Counted from the stretch's first letter, positions 1 through 14,049 are shown. The stretch: DNA of 62,000 nt from Neocallimastix lanati (nom. inval.) (GCA_016946835.1 JACVTC010000020.1:315001-377000); one strand, 5' to 3'. Program-made: numbers and translations. The notes: generated from the sequence alone by a model not told the origin.

Positions 1-83
1 TATTATTAAATTAAATATTATTTTATATTTATATTATTTTATTTTATTTTTAACTTTTTTTTTTTTCTTTTATTTTAACGTAC

Positions 84-3000
84 ACTTTCGAATGAAACAC
101 CGATACTTGGATCATCTACTGGTAAATTGTTTGGATTATCAACAAGTTTAGCATAGGTTTGATTGAATTCGTCATCCTTTTGTTTTAATTTTTTTTTTTT
201 TTTTATATTTAATATGTAAATTTATTAATATAAATAATATTTTAATATTGAATAATATTAAATTTATATATTAAATAAATTTATAGAGAAATAATTATTT
301 TTTTTAATATCATTATAATATATATATATTATATAAATTTACGGATAACAAGACACCAATAGATTGAAGAACAGCCTTTAATTCATCTTGGTTTAATAAG
401 TTGTTATCATCCTTATCAAAGTGTCTGAAGGCATTAGTGTATTCTTCTAATTGTTGTGGAGTTAAGTTAGAAACACTACGAGCAACGATTTGGTTTTCAA
501 TAAATGCGATCTTCTTTTGAATGGTATTAAGAACTAATTCATAATCGAATTTAATATCATCTGGAGTGTAAATACAGTATTGATTATCTTCAATGTGAGC
601 TTCTTCACATTGAGCATTTAAATCTTCAATTTCCTTGAATTTTGGTTCTAAAGCATTAGCTTCAGTTTGGAATTGCTTGACTTGGTCTAATTGTTCCTCT
701 AAACTACTGTCTTCATTTTCACCAATACCAGATAATTGGTTAGAAATACTATTAATACTATCTTGTAAAGCATTAGCGCTATTAGCATAAGATTTACGAA
801 GTTGATCCTTAATTTCAGCTAAGTTGTTAGAAAGATTTCTCTTACGTCCAGCTTCAGTAGTAATTAAGTCATTCCAATGATCATCAATATCAGCTGGATA
901 TAAACCTTCTGGTGGGTTATATGGAATTAAGTTGTAAGTCTTAAGTTTAATTTGAATGTTACCAAGAAGATTTTCAATTTCTCTCTTTTCGGACATCCAC
1001 TTTCTCTTAGAAGTATGCTTATAGTTTTCAAAAGCAGCAAATTGGGCTTTAGCATCATTGTAGTTATTACCTAATGGGGCTGTTTCCCATTCTTTCTTCA
1101 TAGCTTCAATATTTTCTATTAATTCAGTAGCACGCTTTTCATAATCATTTTCCATATCCCAGCAGGTAGCTAAGACATCAGCGAATTTTCCAACTCTTCT
1201 GCTTGAGTTACTGACCTTATCTATAATGATTAAAATTAAAAATAAATTTTAAATATTATTAAAATAATAAATTTAATTATTAATTATTAATGTTAAAGAT
1301 AATAAAAATTTTTTATATTTATTTTTATATTAATGTAATGTTAATGAATTATCAATAAAAAAAAATAATAATATATATAAATTAATTTTATAATAATAAA
1401 AATAAAAATAAATAATTTTTATTATATTTACTTTGAGCAGAGAAAGCGTGGAAGTATTGGGCAACATAAGTCATAACAGATCTCTCATCTGGCTTTGGAA
1501 CATCAGCTAAATCTTCAACATCAAGTAATTTCTATCAATTTAAAAAAAAAAAATAAATATTAAAAAAAAAATAAAATAAATATTTATTAAAAAATAAAAT
1601 AAAAATTTTTACATTAACATTTGAAGTGTTATAATATTTATTAAATAAAATATAAAATTCTTATTATTTAATAATAATTAATATAAATACTTACTGGAAT
1701 GTTTAAATCTTTTTCAGCGACTTCGAAAGCTTTAGAAATGTTACCTTTAGCATCATTCTTATCTAATGAGTTGTAATCTAAAAGATCTGGACGGTTGTGG
1801 TGAATAAGAGCACATCTATTTTATTTTTTTAAATTTATTATTAACAATATTTTAGGATATTTTATTTTTATTTTTATTTTAATTTTTAATTTTTTTTTAA
1901 ATGAATATTAATATTTATATATTTATATATTTAAATGATTGTTAACTTACAAAGCAAGACCATCCTTCCAACTGAAAGTAAAGTCCTTAACATTGACATC
2001 TGGCTTATAATCAGCAGTTTGTCTTTGACACCATAAAAGAAGACCTTCCTTAGCGTTAAGACCTTCTTCACTTTATATTTTTGAATGTAAAAATATAATA
2101 TATATTTAATTATGTTTTTTTTTTTTTTTATTTTATTTTTTTTTTCTTTCCTTCTAAATAGCTTTTATAATTTTCAATTAATTTTAATAAAATACCTAAT
2201 TTCAGCAATAGTGAAACGTAAAATAATAGTCCAGATAAGACCTAAAATAAGTTTTGGGTTACTATCTACAATATCTTCTGCACCAATATTAGTAAGGTTA
2301 ACACCTCTACTTTTGATAAATTCTAAGGCTTTATTAACATTTTCAATTCTTTGTAAACGTAATTTTGGGTTCTGTAATATGTAATATATTATAAATTAAA
2401 ATATTAAATTTTAAATTAATAATAATAATATATTTAATTAATATATTTTTATATAAATAAGATAAATTAGTATATAAAAGAAGACTATTATATAATTTTT
2501 TTTCACCTTATTGTAACGACCAAGTGATTCACCACCAATGATTTCTATTGATATATTTTTTATTTAATTCATTAATTTTAATTTAATTATAAATTTTTAA
2601 AAGAACTATTTAAATATATATATAAATAAATACCTAATAATTCAATTAATCTTTCACCAGTGGATAAGTCAGTATCAAGGTTAGTAATAGACTTATAACC
2701 TTTCATTGCTAATTTGTTATTAATCCAATTGGTAAAGGCTTATTATATTAAAAAGTTTTGTAAGTGTTTATATTTAGTATACATAAATTTTATTAGTGCT
2801 TTTTATTAACATTTAATTTCCTTTTTATATACAATATTATAAATAAGTTATTTTTAAACATATTTATTGTATTTTATATAAAACAAGCATTATTTTAAAA
2901 TAAGTTCTTGTATTTATTTATTTAAACTTACTCTTAATTTGGGTTCTCTGTTTTTTTAAGTATATTTTTAATTTTTATTTATTATAGTATTTATATTTAT

Positions 3001-3152
3001 ATATTGTATTGAAATTTAGTTTATTAATTATTATATTATTTTTATATTTGAGTATATTTCAAATAAATACGCACTTCCCATCCTTTGTCAAGTAATCTAG
3101 CTTGATCATCAACCTTTTCAACAGAAGCCTTTGATTGATATTCAGTTGCCAT
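84..3152 (-). CDS. alpha-actinin (fungal short type), 3' end beyond the left window edge
   Basis: Actin cross-linking protein of cortical and contractile-ring actin. Ten exons on the minus strand: 3075-3152, 2932-2947 (16 nt), 2634-2738, 2507-2544, 2196-2371, 1951-2070, 1695-1815, 1432-1531, 343-1220, 84-176. All junctions are GT-AG and phases join without a break, giving 575 residues. Start is ATG at 3152. Two calponin-homology domains occupy about residues 27-245 ([43 protein letters not shown]). A coiled spectrin-like rod spans about 255-510, and an EF-hand loop ([12 protein letters not shown], 520-531) follows, then a weaker second EF hand. The last visible exon ends in VSFES directly before GTACGT; an in-frame TAA at 75-77 lies inside this probable donor, so the gene most likely continues off the window. 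Family identity is certain from the domain order; the C-terminus is the uncertain part. Confidence 0.9.
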
Positions 3153-3577
3153 GTTGTATTATTTATATATTCTTTTACTCTTTATTATTTCAATTATTTT
3201 AACATTTTATTAATTGTAATGCAATTATATTTTTACATTAATAAACAAAAATTATAGATTTTAAATTAATTAGTACAAATAAATATAAATATATATTTTT
3301 ATATTTTAATTCCTTTTTTAGTGTAAATTTCTTTTAAAATGTATGTTACATCTCATTATAATAAAGTAAAATTTTTATTTTAATTATTATTTATACTTAT
3401 TATTTATTCAATAATTATATAAAATAGTACTTTTAATTTATTGAAAAATAAATTATTTACTTTTTCTTATCCTTTATTTTCTTTTTTTACTATTTTTATA
3501 TACAAGTTTTTTTTTCTCTTTTATTACAAAAATAATATTATTTAAAAATAAAAATTAAATAATAAATAATTAAAAAA

Positions 3578-3616
<39 letters not shown>

Positions 3617-5469
3617 TTAAAATATTTTATACTATATATATCAATATTAAAATTTAAATAAATAAAAACTTTTTATTTAAAAAACTTTAATACTTTAATA
3701 AAGCATAATTATTGTAAAAATAATTATATATAAAAATAAATAATTTTTTTTATTTTGTTTCTTTTTATAAAATAAATTTATAATATATATATAACTTGTA
3801 TAACATATCAAAGCTGCTATTTACAACAAAAATATTATATACTGTAGGTGGTTAACATAATGTGTTATACTTCATTTAAATGAATTAAATAAATTGTTAT
3901 TTTGATAAATATAAATATAAGAAAAAAAAAAAAAATTTTATAATAAAATTTTTTAATATAATTTTATTAAACTATAGTTTAATAAAATTTAATTTGTATT
4001 ATTTTTTAAATATTTCATATTTGATTTTATTAATATCACTTTGTATTCTTGTTTTTTTTTTTTTTTTTTTTTTTCATAATATTTTCTTTCTTTTCATTTC
4101 TTGCCTTATTTTAAGAAAAAAGCATTTTAATTATTTTTTTTAAATAAGAATAAGAATAAAGAAAAATAGAAAGAAATAATATTGATATATATATAAATTA
4201 GGAATATTTTTAATTAATTATCTTCAATTGCTTTTTTAATTTTAATTATAGATTAAAATTCTATTTTTAAAATTGATTAAAAAATTTAAAAAAAATAATT
4301 AAATGAATGTATTTAATAAATAATAAATAAATAAATAAATAAATTATAAATAATAAGTAATTAAGTAATTAAATAAATAAGTAATAGAATAATAAAAAGA
4401 GTATTTATTAATAAATAATAAATAATAAATAACAAATAATAAATTATAAGAAATAAAAATTATTATTAAAAGTTTTTATAATTAATTATCAATTTTTAAA
4501 GATAAATAATCTTAAATTTTTATAATTAACTACATTTAATTTTTATAATTATTATATAATAATTAAATATGGTATAGCTTGGACTGTTTAACATAATAAT
4601 AGAAAATCAAAAATAATTATATATATAGAATTATATATATGTATATATATATAATTCTTTGAAGAAAAAATAACTAAACATATGAAATAAAATCTATAAA
4701 GATAAAAATGAATTAACTTAAATAAGATTTAAAAAATAAAAAAAAATAAAAAAAAATAATTATATTATTATGAACACTATTCTTTTTTTTATATCTCAAA
4801 AAAAATTTTTAAAAAGAAAACGTTGAAATTATAATGTTAACTTTGATTAATTTCATATAATTAAATAATTAAAATAATAAAACCCAAAAGGTTCAATACA
4901 CGTAATTAAAAGTATTTTTAATCATATTAAAAAAAATTAAAAATGTGCTTTACTTTATGAGAAATATATTAAATTTAATATATTCTAAATTATTTATATA
5001 AATTTATATTTATGAAATTAAATTAAAGTTAGAATTAGGTAAACTATTTAAAAAGTAAATAAAAATAATAAAATTTAATATATTAATTATAAAATAATAA
5101 ATAATGAGCTATAATATGTTTTTATAAATATGATTTTAATTTTTGAATTAATGATTTAAACATAAAAATAAAGTTAACATAATTAAGATACAATATCATT
5201 AAAAATAATAATAATATCATTGATTACCTTAACCTATCATAAACAAATATTGAATAAAAACTTATTAATGATCGTTTGGATTAAATAACCGAGATTATAA
5301 AAATATTATATTTATTGATTAATAATAAAAATATTAAATTATGTTTGAATAGATATATATATATACATTTTTTATATCATAATTTAACTTTAAATTAATA
5401 TTATTATATTATAAATATAGTATTTTTAAAAAAATTTTTAAATTTGAATCATAATTTAAATATTAAAAA
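3153..5469. other. AT-rich intergenic stretch
   Basis: No gene seen. It holds poly(A) and poly(T) runs (for example 3586-3610 and 4052-4074), an AAATAAAT-type microsatellite at about 4312-4450, and a near-perfect AT palindrome at 4627-4657. The segment around 4391-4420 resembles one at 28092-28120. Confidence 0.7.
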
Positions 5470-6474
5470 AATTAAAAATGGACTATAGGACATATATCTC
5501 TTCATATAGCATATCCTAAAGTCTTTGAAGATATTGTGAAGTATTTAATAGATAAGGGATCTGATAAAAATATCATCTATAAAAATGAATTTTCATCTCC
5601 ACATATATCATATAATAATAGTATTAAATAATTGGAGAGTGTTTAATAAGATGGAACGAAAAAATATATCTATACCAAAGAGAGTTATAGAATAAAAGAA
5701 AATTACATGTAGAAATATCTGAATTGATATTTTTAAATATTTATTAGAAAATGTTGATGGTATTAAATTTAATAATTACTGACTTTTACATGTTGTTATT
5801 GAAAATGGATACTTAGAAAATTCAGAAGAAAAATTAAAATTATAGATATTCTATGTTTGGAGATTCACTTCATATATTACGAGAAGTGATTTTTAAGGAT
5901 TAGCATCACATAGTTCATTTGCTGATGGTAACTTAAATTTGAATAGTATAATATCCATTGGTGTTTATTTCTATATTGATTATTTTTTAATTTAAGTATT
6001 TTATAATAAAATTCTATCTATCAATCACTAAATACCTTTTTTCATAAATTTTTAATCATTCATTTAAACAAATTAAATAATATTGATAATTTCAATTTTA
6101 AAACAATTTTTAATTAAATATATATATAGAAATTCTTTTCAAGAATCATTACTATTTAAGAAAGATAAATAAATAGAGAAAGATGAATAAAAATTAATAA
6201 ATAATAATTATGGATAATAAAGACATTAATGAAATATAAAATTAATCAAGTGTGAAAATAATGAAATTGATTATTATTTTTGAAATGAATACTATGTATT
6301 TAAAAAAAGGCGGTTATGAATTATTATTAACAGCATGTAAATTAAATAGAATTTCTATAAAAAAGTAGTTAATTGAATAATTGAATATAGTGTAAATAAC
6401 TATTCATTTCATATTTTTGATCATCTTTGATTTATAATTAAAAATAGTTCAAAAATATTTTAATGTATCATCAT

Positions 6475-6515
<41 letters not shown>

Positions 6516-6850
6516 GTGAAAATAAAATAAATATTTAAAAAATTAAAATTTAAGTTTAGTATGGAACATGAATAAATATAGAAAATAAGACTGGTGAAAT
6601 ATCATTATTTAATGCTTGTAAATATTTAAATGAAACAGTAGTAATATATTTAAATGAAATATGGAGCGGATATAATTAAAGAAGAACGGTATAGAAAAGC
6701 AATATTATTTATTGCATGTAAGAATGGAAATGAAACATTGGTAAAATATTTAGTTGGACATGGTGAAGATATATAAATAAAAAAAGTAGGTATGGTGAAA
6801 TACCATTATTTAGTATATATTATAGCAGAAATGAACAAGTTATAATATAT
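5470..6850 (+). pseudogene. decayed ankyrin-repeat gene
   Basis: Short open pieces in changing frames still read as ankyrin-like helices: near 5510-5575 a stretch like HIAYPKVFEDIVKYLIDKGS, near 5785-5815 LLHVVIENGYLEN, near 6310-6345 GGYELLLTACKLNRIS, and near 6700-6770 AILFIACKNGNETLVKYLV followed by GHGEDI. The pattern of a hydrophobic repeat, a LV-KYL helix and a G-ADI-like turn is typical of ankyrin repeats. Numerous stops, frame changes and a poly(A) run at 6480-6512 break it, and no intron pattern rescues one frame. I read it as a dead ankyrin-repeat gene. The function of the ancestor cannot be told. Confidence 0.6.
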
Positions 6851-7936
6851 ATAAATTAAATAAATAAATAAGAAATAGTAAAATAAATCAATAAAAAAAA
6901 AAATACAGTAATTATATTTTTTTTTTTTTATTTGGATTTATTAACTACGCCATTACGTCTCCAATACAACAGTTTATTAAAGTTAACTAATTCTAGTTCC
7001 TTAGAACAAATTGTTTAGCAAAAGCTCTTTTAATAATATATATAAGACTATTTTTATTTTAATATTTAAAGTTTTATTATACCATTATATAAATATTCTA
7101 TAATAAAAAATTAATATTAAATAATTATTATATATATTAAAAACTTTAAACTTTAAAAGTTAAAATAAACCTAAGAACTGTTTTAGATGATCTATATGAT
7201 TTTTTTCCTTAAAACATTATCTAATATCTATTTTATATTATAATTAATATATAATAAATAATTTCAATAATATTATGTATGCTGTTAAATAATTCGATGC
7301 ATAAAAAAAGTAGTAAAATTAAAATTAAAACCTGATAAATTTAATATTAATGAATATAATAAATCATTTTTTAAAAATTTTCCTTTATCAATTTTTAAAA
7401 TATTATGGCGTTTTAATTTTAACATAACTTTATAATATCTATAAAATTGTTCTTTTATTAATATATATATTTACTTATTTAAATAATATATCTTTAATAA
7501 ATTATTTTTATATTATTCGTATCATTTATTTATATATTTTCAAATTATTTAATATAATTATCGAGTTTTATTAAAACTAAGTAGTTTTAATTGAAATTTT
7601 TTTTTTTTTTTGTTAATATTTTATCATTATTCATCAATATAAACTATATAACTTTAATTAGTAATAAAATTTTATAAAAAAATTTTTTATTAAAAAAATT
7701 AAATACATATACAATATATACATATATTTATTTTTTTTTAAAAAATAAAAAATAAAAATAAGAAATAAAGGAAAATTAAGGAGAAAATAAAACATATTTA
7801 GAGGAAAATAATATTATTGAATTAATATTTATAATTTATAAACTTTAACATTTATATAATATTTAAAAATATAGATTATTTTTCTTTTCATCATTTCTCC
7901 TTTGTTTTGTCATATAATTATTAATTATTATAAGGA
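6851..7936. other. AT-rich intergenic stretch, upstream of the SH3 gene
   Basis: Nothing recognised. Contains short poly(T) and AT runs; no promoter element could be singled out in this composition. Confidence 0.6.
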
Positions 7937-8277
7937 ATGTATAGGAAATCATTAAATATATATATCTATTACCTTTTTTTTCTAGCATTATTATTTAATA
8001 AATTTATATTGATTTCAGCTGGAAGCATTAATGCAAAAAGAGAAAATGATTTACGAGATATTGATTTTAAAGAGTGTTCAATTTGTTATGATGAAGATAT
8101 TTTTGGATTATTAAATAGTAATTGTGATGACATAACTACTATATCTGATTTAAATGAAATGACTGATAAAGATTTGTTATGTTTATGCAATGTACGAAAA
8201 TACAATTATAGTAACATTTAATATATTATCATTGAATTCATTGATTAATTGATTTTTTATTGATATTGATGAAATAA

Positions 8278-8328
<51 letters not shown>

Positions 8329-8503
8329 CTATATTCTAAAAATTAAATATTAAAATACTAAAAGATTTCTGAAAATAATTCAACTCTAGAGAATTGTCAA
8401 AAATGCGCTGGATTAGATATAGATGAATTTAAACAGATATGTACAGAAATAAAACAAGTTGGTAATGAATGGTTTTTATATATTAATTTATTTTATTTAT
8501 CAA

Positions 8504-8535
<32 letters not shown>

Positions 8536-9804
8536 TTTTTTTTTTTTTTGTACTTATTTTTATTATATATCAATTAATGAATTTATAAGATGAGACAATG
8601 GAAAGTTCAAATGTAATAAATCAAAATGTAACTAACGTATATGCATCGGATGAATCAAGTTCAAATTTAAGTAATTATAATAATAAATCAAATAATGATA
8701 AAAAGCCAGTTGAATCTATAATTTATAAGCCAGTTTTTTTATATTCACTCATTGGTAGTGGGTTTATTATTTTATTGGGAACTGGTTTTTTTATTGCAAA
8801 AAAATTAATGAGAACATCTGATATAAATGATTCAGAAGAAGTTCAAATGAATTCTCTTGAAGGTATTGCAAATATATTATATTATATACATATAATTAAA
8901 ATATAAACATATTGCAAAAATAATAATTATGTATTATATTTCGAAAATTAAAATTTTTTGATATATAATATATATAAATATATAATAAAAAATATATAAA
9001 TTGGTAAAATGAATTATTTTTTAGACTTAGAAAATTTAAAAGATATAAGAATTAATGAATCATATTATAACAAACCTCCAATAATGCCAATGGATCAATT
9101 ATCAACTAATAATATAGAGTCTAATAGTCATAATAATAATCAATTATCATACCAAGGGTATGCTTCCACTTCGTCTTCGGAACCAAAGCTAAGTGATAAA
9201 GATAAATATATTGATGATAATTCCAATTTCAATTATAGATACCCTTCATCAGAACAAAATATTCCAAAGGGAATATTAATTAATAAAACAAGAAGATCTT
9301 CTCTTGGAATAAGTTCAGATAATTCGAATGATTCAACAACATCAAAACCAGCAAAAAATCTACGTGTTACTTTTAGTAAAGGATTAACAACTATGCATGA
9401 ATTTATGTCAAGAGAATGGAATAAAGCAATTGAATGTGAGGGATTGGGAAAAGAATCAATAATTGACCTTGGGTGGAGGAATGGTACGGTTATTCATAAT
9501 TTCAATCCTACCAAGGAAGATGAAATTAAATTAAGAATAGGGGATAATGGTATGTTTTTTAAGTGAATTTATATAAATTATATATATAAATATAATTAAT
9601 AATATAAGATGGAATATTTTTTGTTAATATTTTCATTTTGCTCATTTTCTTATATTGAACAGTAATTATAAGATTAGCATTTGATGATGGATGGGGTAAA
9701 TATATCATTCACTTTTTCTATATTGCTTTAGTTATTATTAATAATTGATATTTTATTTTTTAAAATAATATATTTATTAATTTTATTTTATATACATTTA
9801 TATG

Positions 9805-9866
<62 letters not shown>

Positions 9867-9951
9867 TATTATTATTTTAGCTTATGCTTTCAATAGAAAC
9901 ACTGGTGTTGTGGGAATGATTCCAATAATTTGTGTAAAATTTGGAAATTAA
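7937..9951 (+). CDS. single-pass membrane protein with Cys-rich ectodomain and C-terminal SH3 domain
   Basis: Six exons: 7937-8191, 8365-8461, 8590-8862, 9025-9549, 9663-9695, 9881-9951; 417 residues. A signal peptide (about 1-30, YYLFFLALLFNKFILISAG) leads into an ectodomain with Cys-x2-Cys and Cys-x-Cys motifs (ECSICYD, LLCLCN, ENCQKCAG) and N-glycosylation sequons. One transmembrane helix lies at about 165-187 (FLYSLIGSGFIILLGTGFFIA). A Ser/Asn-rich cytoplasmic linker follows, then an SH3 domain at about 352-414 built from exons 4-6: the ALYDY position reads HNFNPTKEDEIKLRIGD, followed by DDGWAYAFN and a GMIPIICV end. The architecture (ectodomain, TM, SH3) resembles yeast Fus1-type membrane scaffolds, so a role in organising signalling or polarity at the plasma membrane is an inference. 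The ATG at 9009 is not the start: splicing enters at 9025. Confidence 0.85.
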
Positions 9952-10545
9952 ATCATGTATTGCTATTGATTTATTGTCTATAATTATGCAATATTATATA
10001 TAAATATATATATATATATATTGATACTTTTTTTTTTTAAAAAAAGAAAAAATATAAAAAACACTATGAAAAATATTTATTATATAATATAAAAACAATT
10101 GAGCATTTAATAAGAGAAATAATAGCTGTAATATTTATATTTTATATGTTTTTTTTTGTATTTAATACATGCTATATAGAATTAATACATAAATATGTAT
10201 TAATAATAATTTATTATCATTATTTCATTATTTTAAAATTTTCATAGACATTATTATCTTTAAAATATAATATATTATTATATCATTATATTATTTTTAT
10301 TAAATTATAATTATTTTGTTATATTATAATCATAAAAACTTTTATTATTTATTTATCTAAAATAATGTAAAAGAATATGTAAAATATTTTATGTTAACTT
10401 AATTATTATCTGTGACCAAATTATTTTCATATATTAAAAATTTAAATTATAAAAAAGCAAATATATAGTAGTTCAAAATTTTATTAATTTTAAAAACTAT
10501 TAATAACAAATAAAAATAAAAAAAATTTTTATTGAATAAATAAAA
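9952..10545. other. intergenic, SH3 gene to AP-1 sigma
   Basis: AT-rich spacer with no gene seen; it carries the downstream region of the SH3 gene and the upstream region of the adaptin gene. Confidence 0.6.
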
Positions 10546-11503
10546 ATGGTATTATAAATAATTATTAGTGTTGAAAAATATAATAAAGAAAGTAATATTA
10601 AATATAAATATTTTAATTATTATAATATATATATTATTGCTTTCTTAATTTAATAAAATAGATAAATTTTCTTTTAAGTTTTAATCGTCATGGAAAAGTT
10701 CGGTAAATGAACAATATATATTTTTGTAATAACTTTTTAAATAAAGAGTTAATTGTTATTAATATTGAAATTTATAATCTTTTAATTCAATACATTATAT
10801 AAATTAAACCGTTGATTTAATAAAAATAATTCTCAAAAACAGTTTAAATAGATGGTAATAAAAACAATTTTTTAATTTTAATTTTATTTATAATATATAT
10901 AATTTAATTTATTTTTTATTTTCTTTAATAGTATTAAATATTATATTATGCTTTAATGGAAAATTTTAAAAATAAATAAATATATATATATAAAGGTTTG
11001 TTCCAATATCAAACCGTGATAAGAAAAAGATTACTTCTGATGCTATTAGTACTGTCATTTCAAGAAAAAAGGGAATGTGTAACATAGTTGAATATAAAGA
11101 ATATAAACTTGTTTATAAGAGGTTAATATCAAAATTAAAAGTAACCAAGAAAACAATTAAAATGTTCAAATTAAATTATTCAATTTAATAAATATTAAAC
11201 TTTAAATAAATATAATAATATAATCCAACATATAGATACGCCAGTTTATACTTTTTAGCAGCAATTGATGAAGAAGACAATGAATTAAGTAAATTATAGA
11301 ATTTATAATTGAATTTATTACAATAGGAACTATTAATTATGATAAAAAAAAATAATACAATATGTATATATAATAATAATAATAATACAAAAAATAAAAA
11401 TAACAATATAATATATTATATATTTATAATATTTACTTACAATAGTTACATTGGAAATTATACATCGTTTGGTTCAAATTCTTGATGAATATTTCGGTAA
11501 AAC

Positions 11504-11552
<49 letters not shown>

Positions 11553-11850
11553 ATATTATTGATTTGTTATTTATTTTTAAAAAATTAATATTATTGATAA
11601 TAACCTAGATGAAAGAATTCTTTATTAATTATTTATTAATCATAAAAAAAAAATAATTAGGGAATGTTTGTGAATTAGATATTATTTATGGAATGCAAGA
11701 AGCTTATATGGTATTAATAATATATATAATAAAATTAATATATATAAAGTTAGAGTATAATTTAATGTATATTAATTATATATTTTATATTATATATAAT
11801 TAAAAATTAAAATTCCTGAAATATATATTGATATATGTTACTTTTCCTCC

Positions 11851-11881
<31 letters not shown>

Positions 11882-12353
11882 ATTAATAAATGAATAATTT
11901 TCAAAATATTTAATGATATAATTAAATAATTATTCACCAAACAATTAAAAAAAAATATTCAAAATTAAAATAGATTATAGATGAACTAATAATAAGTAAT
12001 TATATTAACCTTATAAATATAAATATAATTTTGAGGTCAATATTTTGTTTTATTGAATAAAATAAATTATTCTCTTTATATTAAATTGTTCAGGTGGAGA
12101 ATTATTAGATTCAAGTAAGAAATCTATTTCAAGAGCCGTTCATAAGGTAAATATTAAAATATTTATTTATAATATATATATATGTTTAAACCTATAATAA
12201 AATTCAATATAAAAATTTCTATTACATTCAATTAATGTTTATTATTTTATTATTATTTAATTGATATATATATATATATATATTTGTTATTAATTATAGA
12301 TGAATGAAAAAGAACGTGAAGAACAATTAATGGAGGTAAAAAATGATTACTAA
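10546..12353 (+). CDS. AP-1 clathrin adaptor complex, sigma (small) subunit
   Basis: Small subunit of the AP-1 heterotetramer that binds dileucine cargo signals and clathrin at the trans-Golgi and endosomes. Ten exons: 10546-10548 (ATG only), 10662-10702, 10843-10854 (12 nt), 10996-11121, 11236-11288, 11446-11496, 11661-11710, 11974-11995, 12094-12146, 12300-12353; 465 nt, 154 residues, close to the usual 155-160. Landmarks follow the family from the first residue: INFLLSFNRHGKVRL, then W-F at the junction of the microexon, EYKLVYKRYASLYF, DNELITLEIIHR, YFGNVCELDIIY, and DELIISGELLDSSKKS. The KRYASLYF and DNELITLE wording favours AP-1 over AP-2 or AP-3 sigma. All junctions are GT-AG with matching phase. 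Introns take up far more length than coding sequence. Confidence 0.93.
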
Positions 12354-14002
12354 ATATGATTTATGGAACGTCACATTTCTTTCTTATTTTTTTTTTCATT
12401 CTTCATACCTAATTATATATGTATATTTATACACTTATCAGTAAAAGTATAACTAATAATGATTAATAATAGAAAATAATTTTCAATTTTTCAAATAAAT
12501 AGAGTATAATCAGCCTAAAAGATAAACAATAAAAACTTTTTTTATATTAAAATCTTATTTCTTTTTTTTAAAAAAAAAAAATAAAATAAAAAAATTATAA
12601 TAAAAAATATTATTATTACCATGGATTTAAAATTTTTATTCATTGTATTATTTTAATACTTTATTAATTATTATTTTTAAATTTTTTTTTTTTTTTAATT
12701 TGATATAATAGAAATAAATATAAAAAATTAATATCAACGATTTTGAATACTACATAATTAATTTTGATAAAATATTTATATATTTAAATAATATTTCAAT
12801 AAAACAAGCAAAAAATAATAATTACGATTAGATGTTACATTTAAATTTAAAGAAAAATAGAATAAAAAAAAAAAAAATTTTAAAAATTAAAAAGAAATAA
12901 AATTTTTAAATAAAGCAATAAATAAAAAATTATGAATAAATAAAAAAAAATCTAAAAAATAAGTTAAATAAATAATGTTAAATTTGAAATTAATTTGAAT
13001 TAATATCATTTCCATAGTAATTTGTATTATTTGATTGTTTTTTTTTTTTTTTTTTTTTTTTTTTCATTTTAGCTTAATGTTTATTTATTTAATAAGTAAT
13101 ATAAATAAATAAATAATAAATAAATAAATAAATAATAAATAAATAAATAATAAATAAATAAATAAATAATAAATAAATAAATAATAAATAAATAATAAAT
13201 AAATAATAAATAAATAAATAATAAATAAATAAATAATTAATTAATTAATTAATTATGAAACTAATATTTAAGTAAAAATGAATTTATATACAAAATATGA
13301 ATAATAAACGTTTCATAAATATATTAAATAAGATTAATAATTTAATATTTTTTTTGTAAAAATATTTTCTCCATAATTTATTATTAATAATATATAATGT
13401 TAATTTTTATTTTTTTAAATTTTTTATTATTTATTATTTTTATAATTTATTATTTGTTTTTATTATTTTTATTTTTTAAATAACATCAGAAATTTTTTTT
13501 GGTAAATTATCATTAAGTAGAGTATAATTTTATAATTATAATGTAATTGTTTAGTATTAAAGTTTCTTTAATTTTTTTTCTTTTTTTTTTTTTTTTTTTT
13601 TATTATTATATATACATAATTGTTAATAAAATAAAGAAAAATAATATTAATTATATGAATATAATTTTAAAATGAATTAAATGGATGAATAATAGAATTT
13701 AAGATTAATAATACAAATAATTAAAATTTTGATAATAATAATTAATTAAAATTTAATATAGATAATTTTTAAATTATATTATTAGAAATGTTTTTTTTAA
13801 CTAAAATTTTTTTTAAACTTTTTTTTATATAAAATATGAAATCATTATATATTATTGTTGCAATTAGGAAGACTAAATATTATTGAATTAACATTAAATA
13901 ATACATATGTTAAAGTTTTATTTCATTAAGAAATTGGATTTCATTTTTTTTTTATATATATATTTTAGTTATATTAATGTATTTTTAAATTTTTATTATA
14001 TT

Positions 14003-14049
<47 letters not shown>

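Noticed and set aside
2112-2384. Plus-strand frame of 90 codons
   Set aside because: It is the complement of alpha-actinin exon 5 plus AT-rich intron.
11185-11406. Minus-strand frame of 73 codons
   Set aside because: Complement of an AP-1 sigma exon with intron sequence; low complexity.
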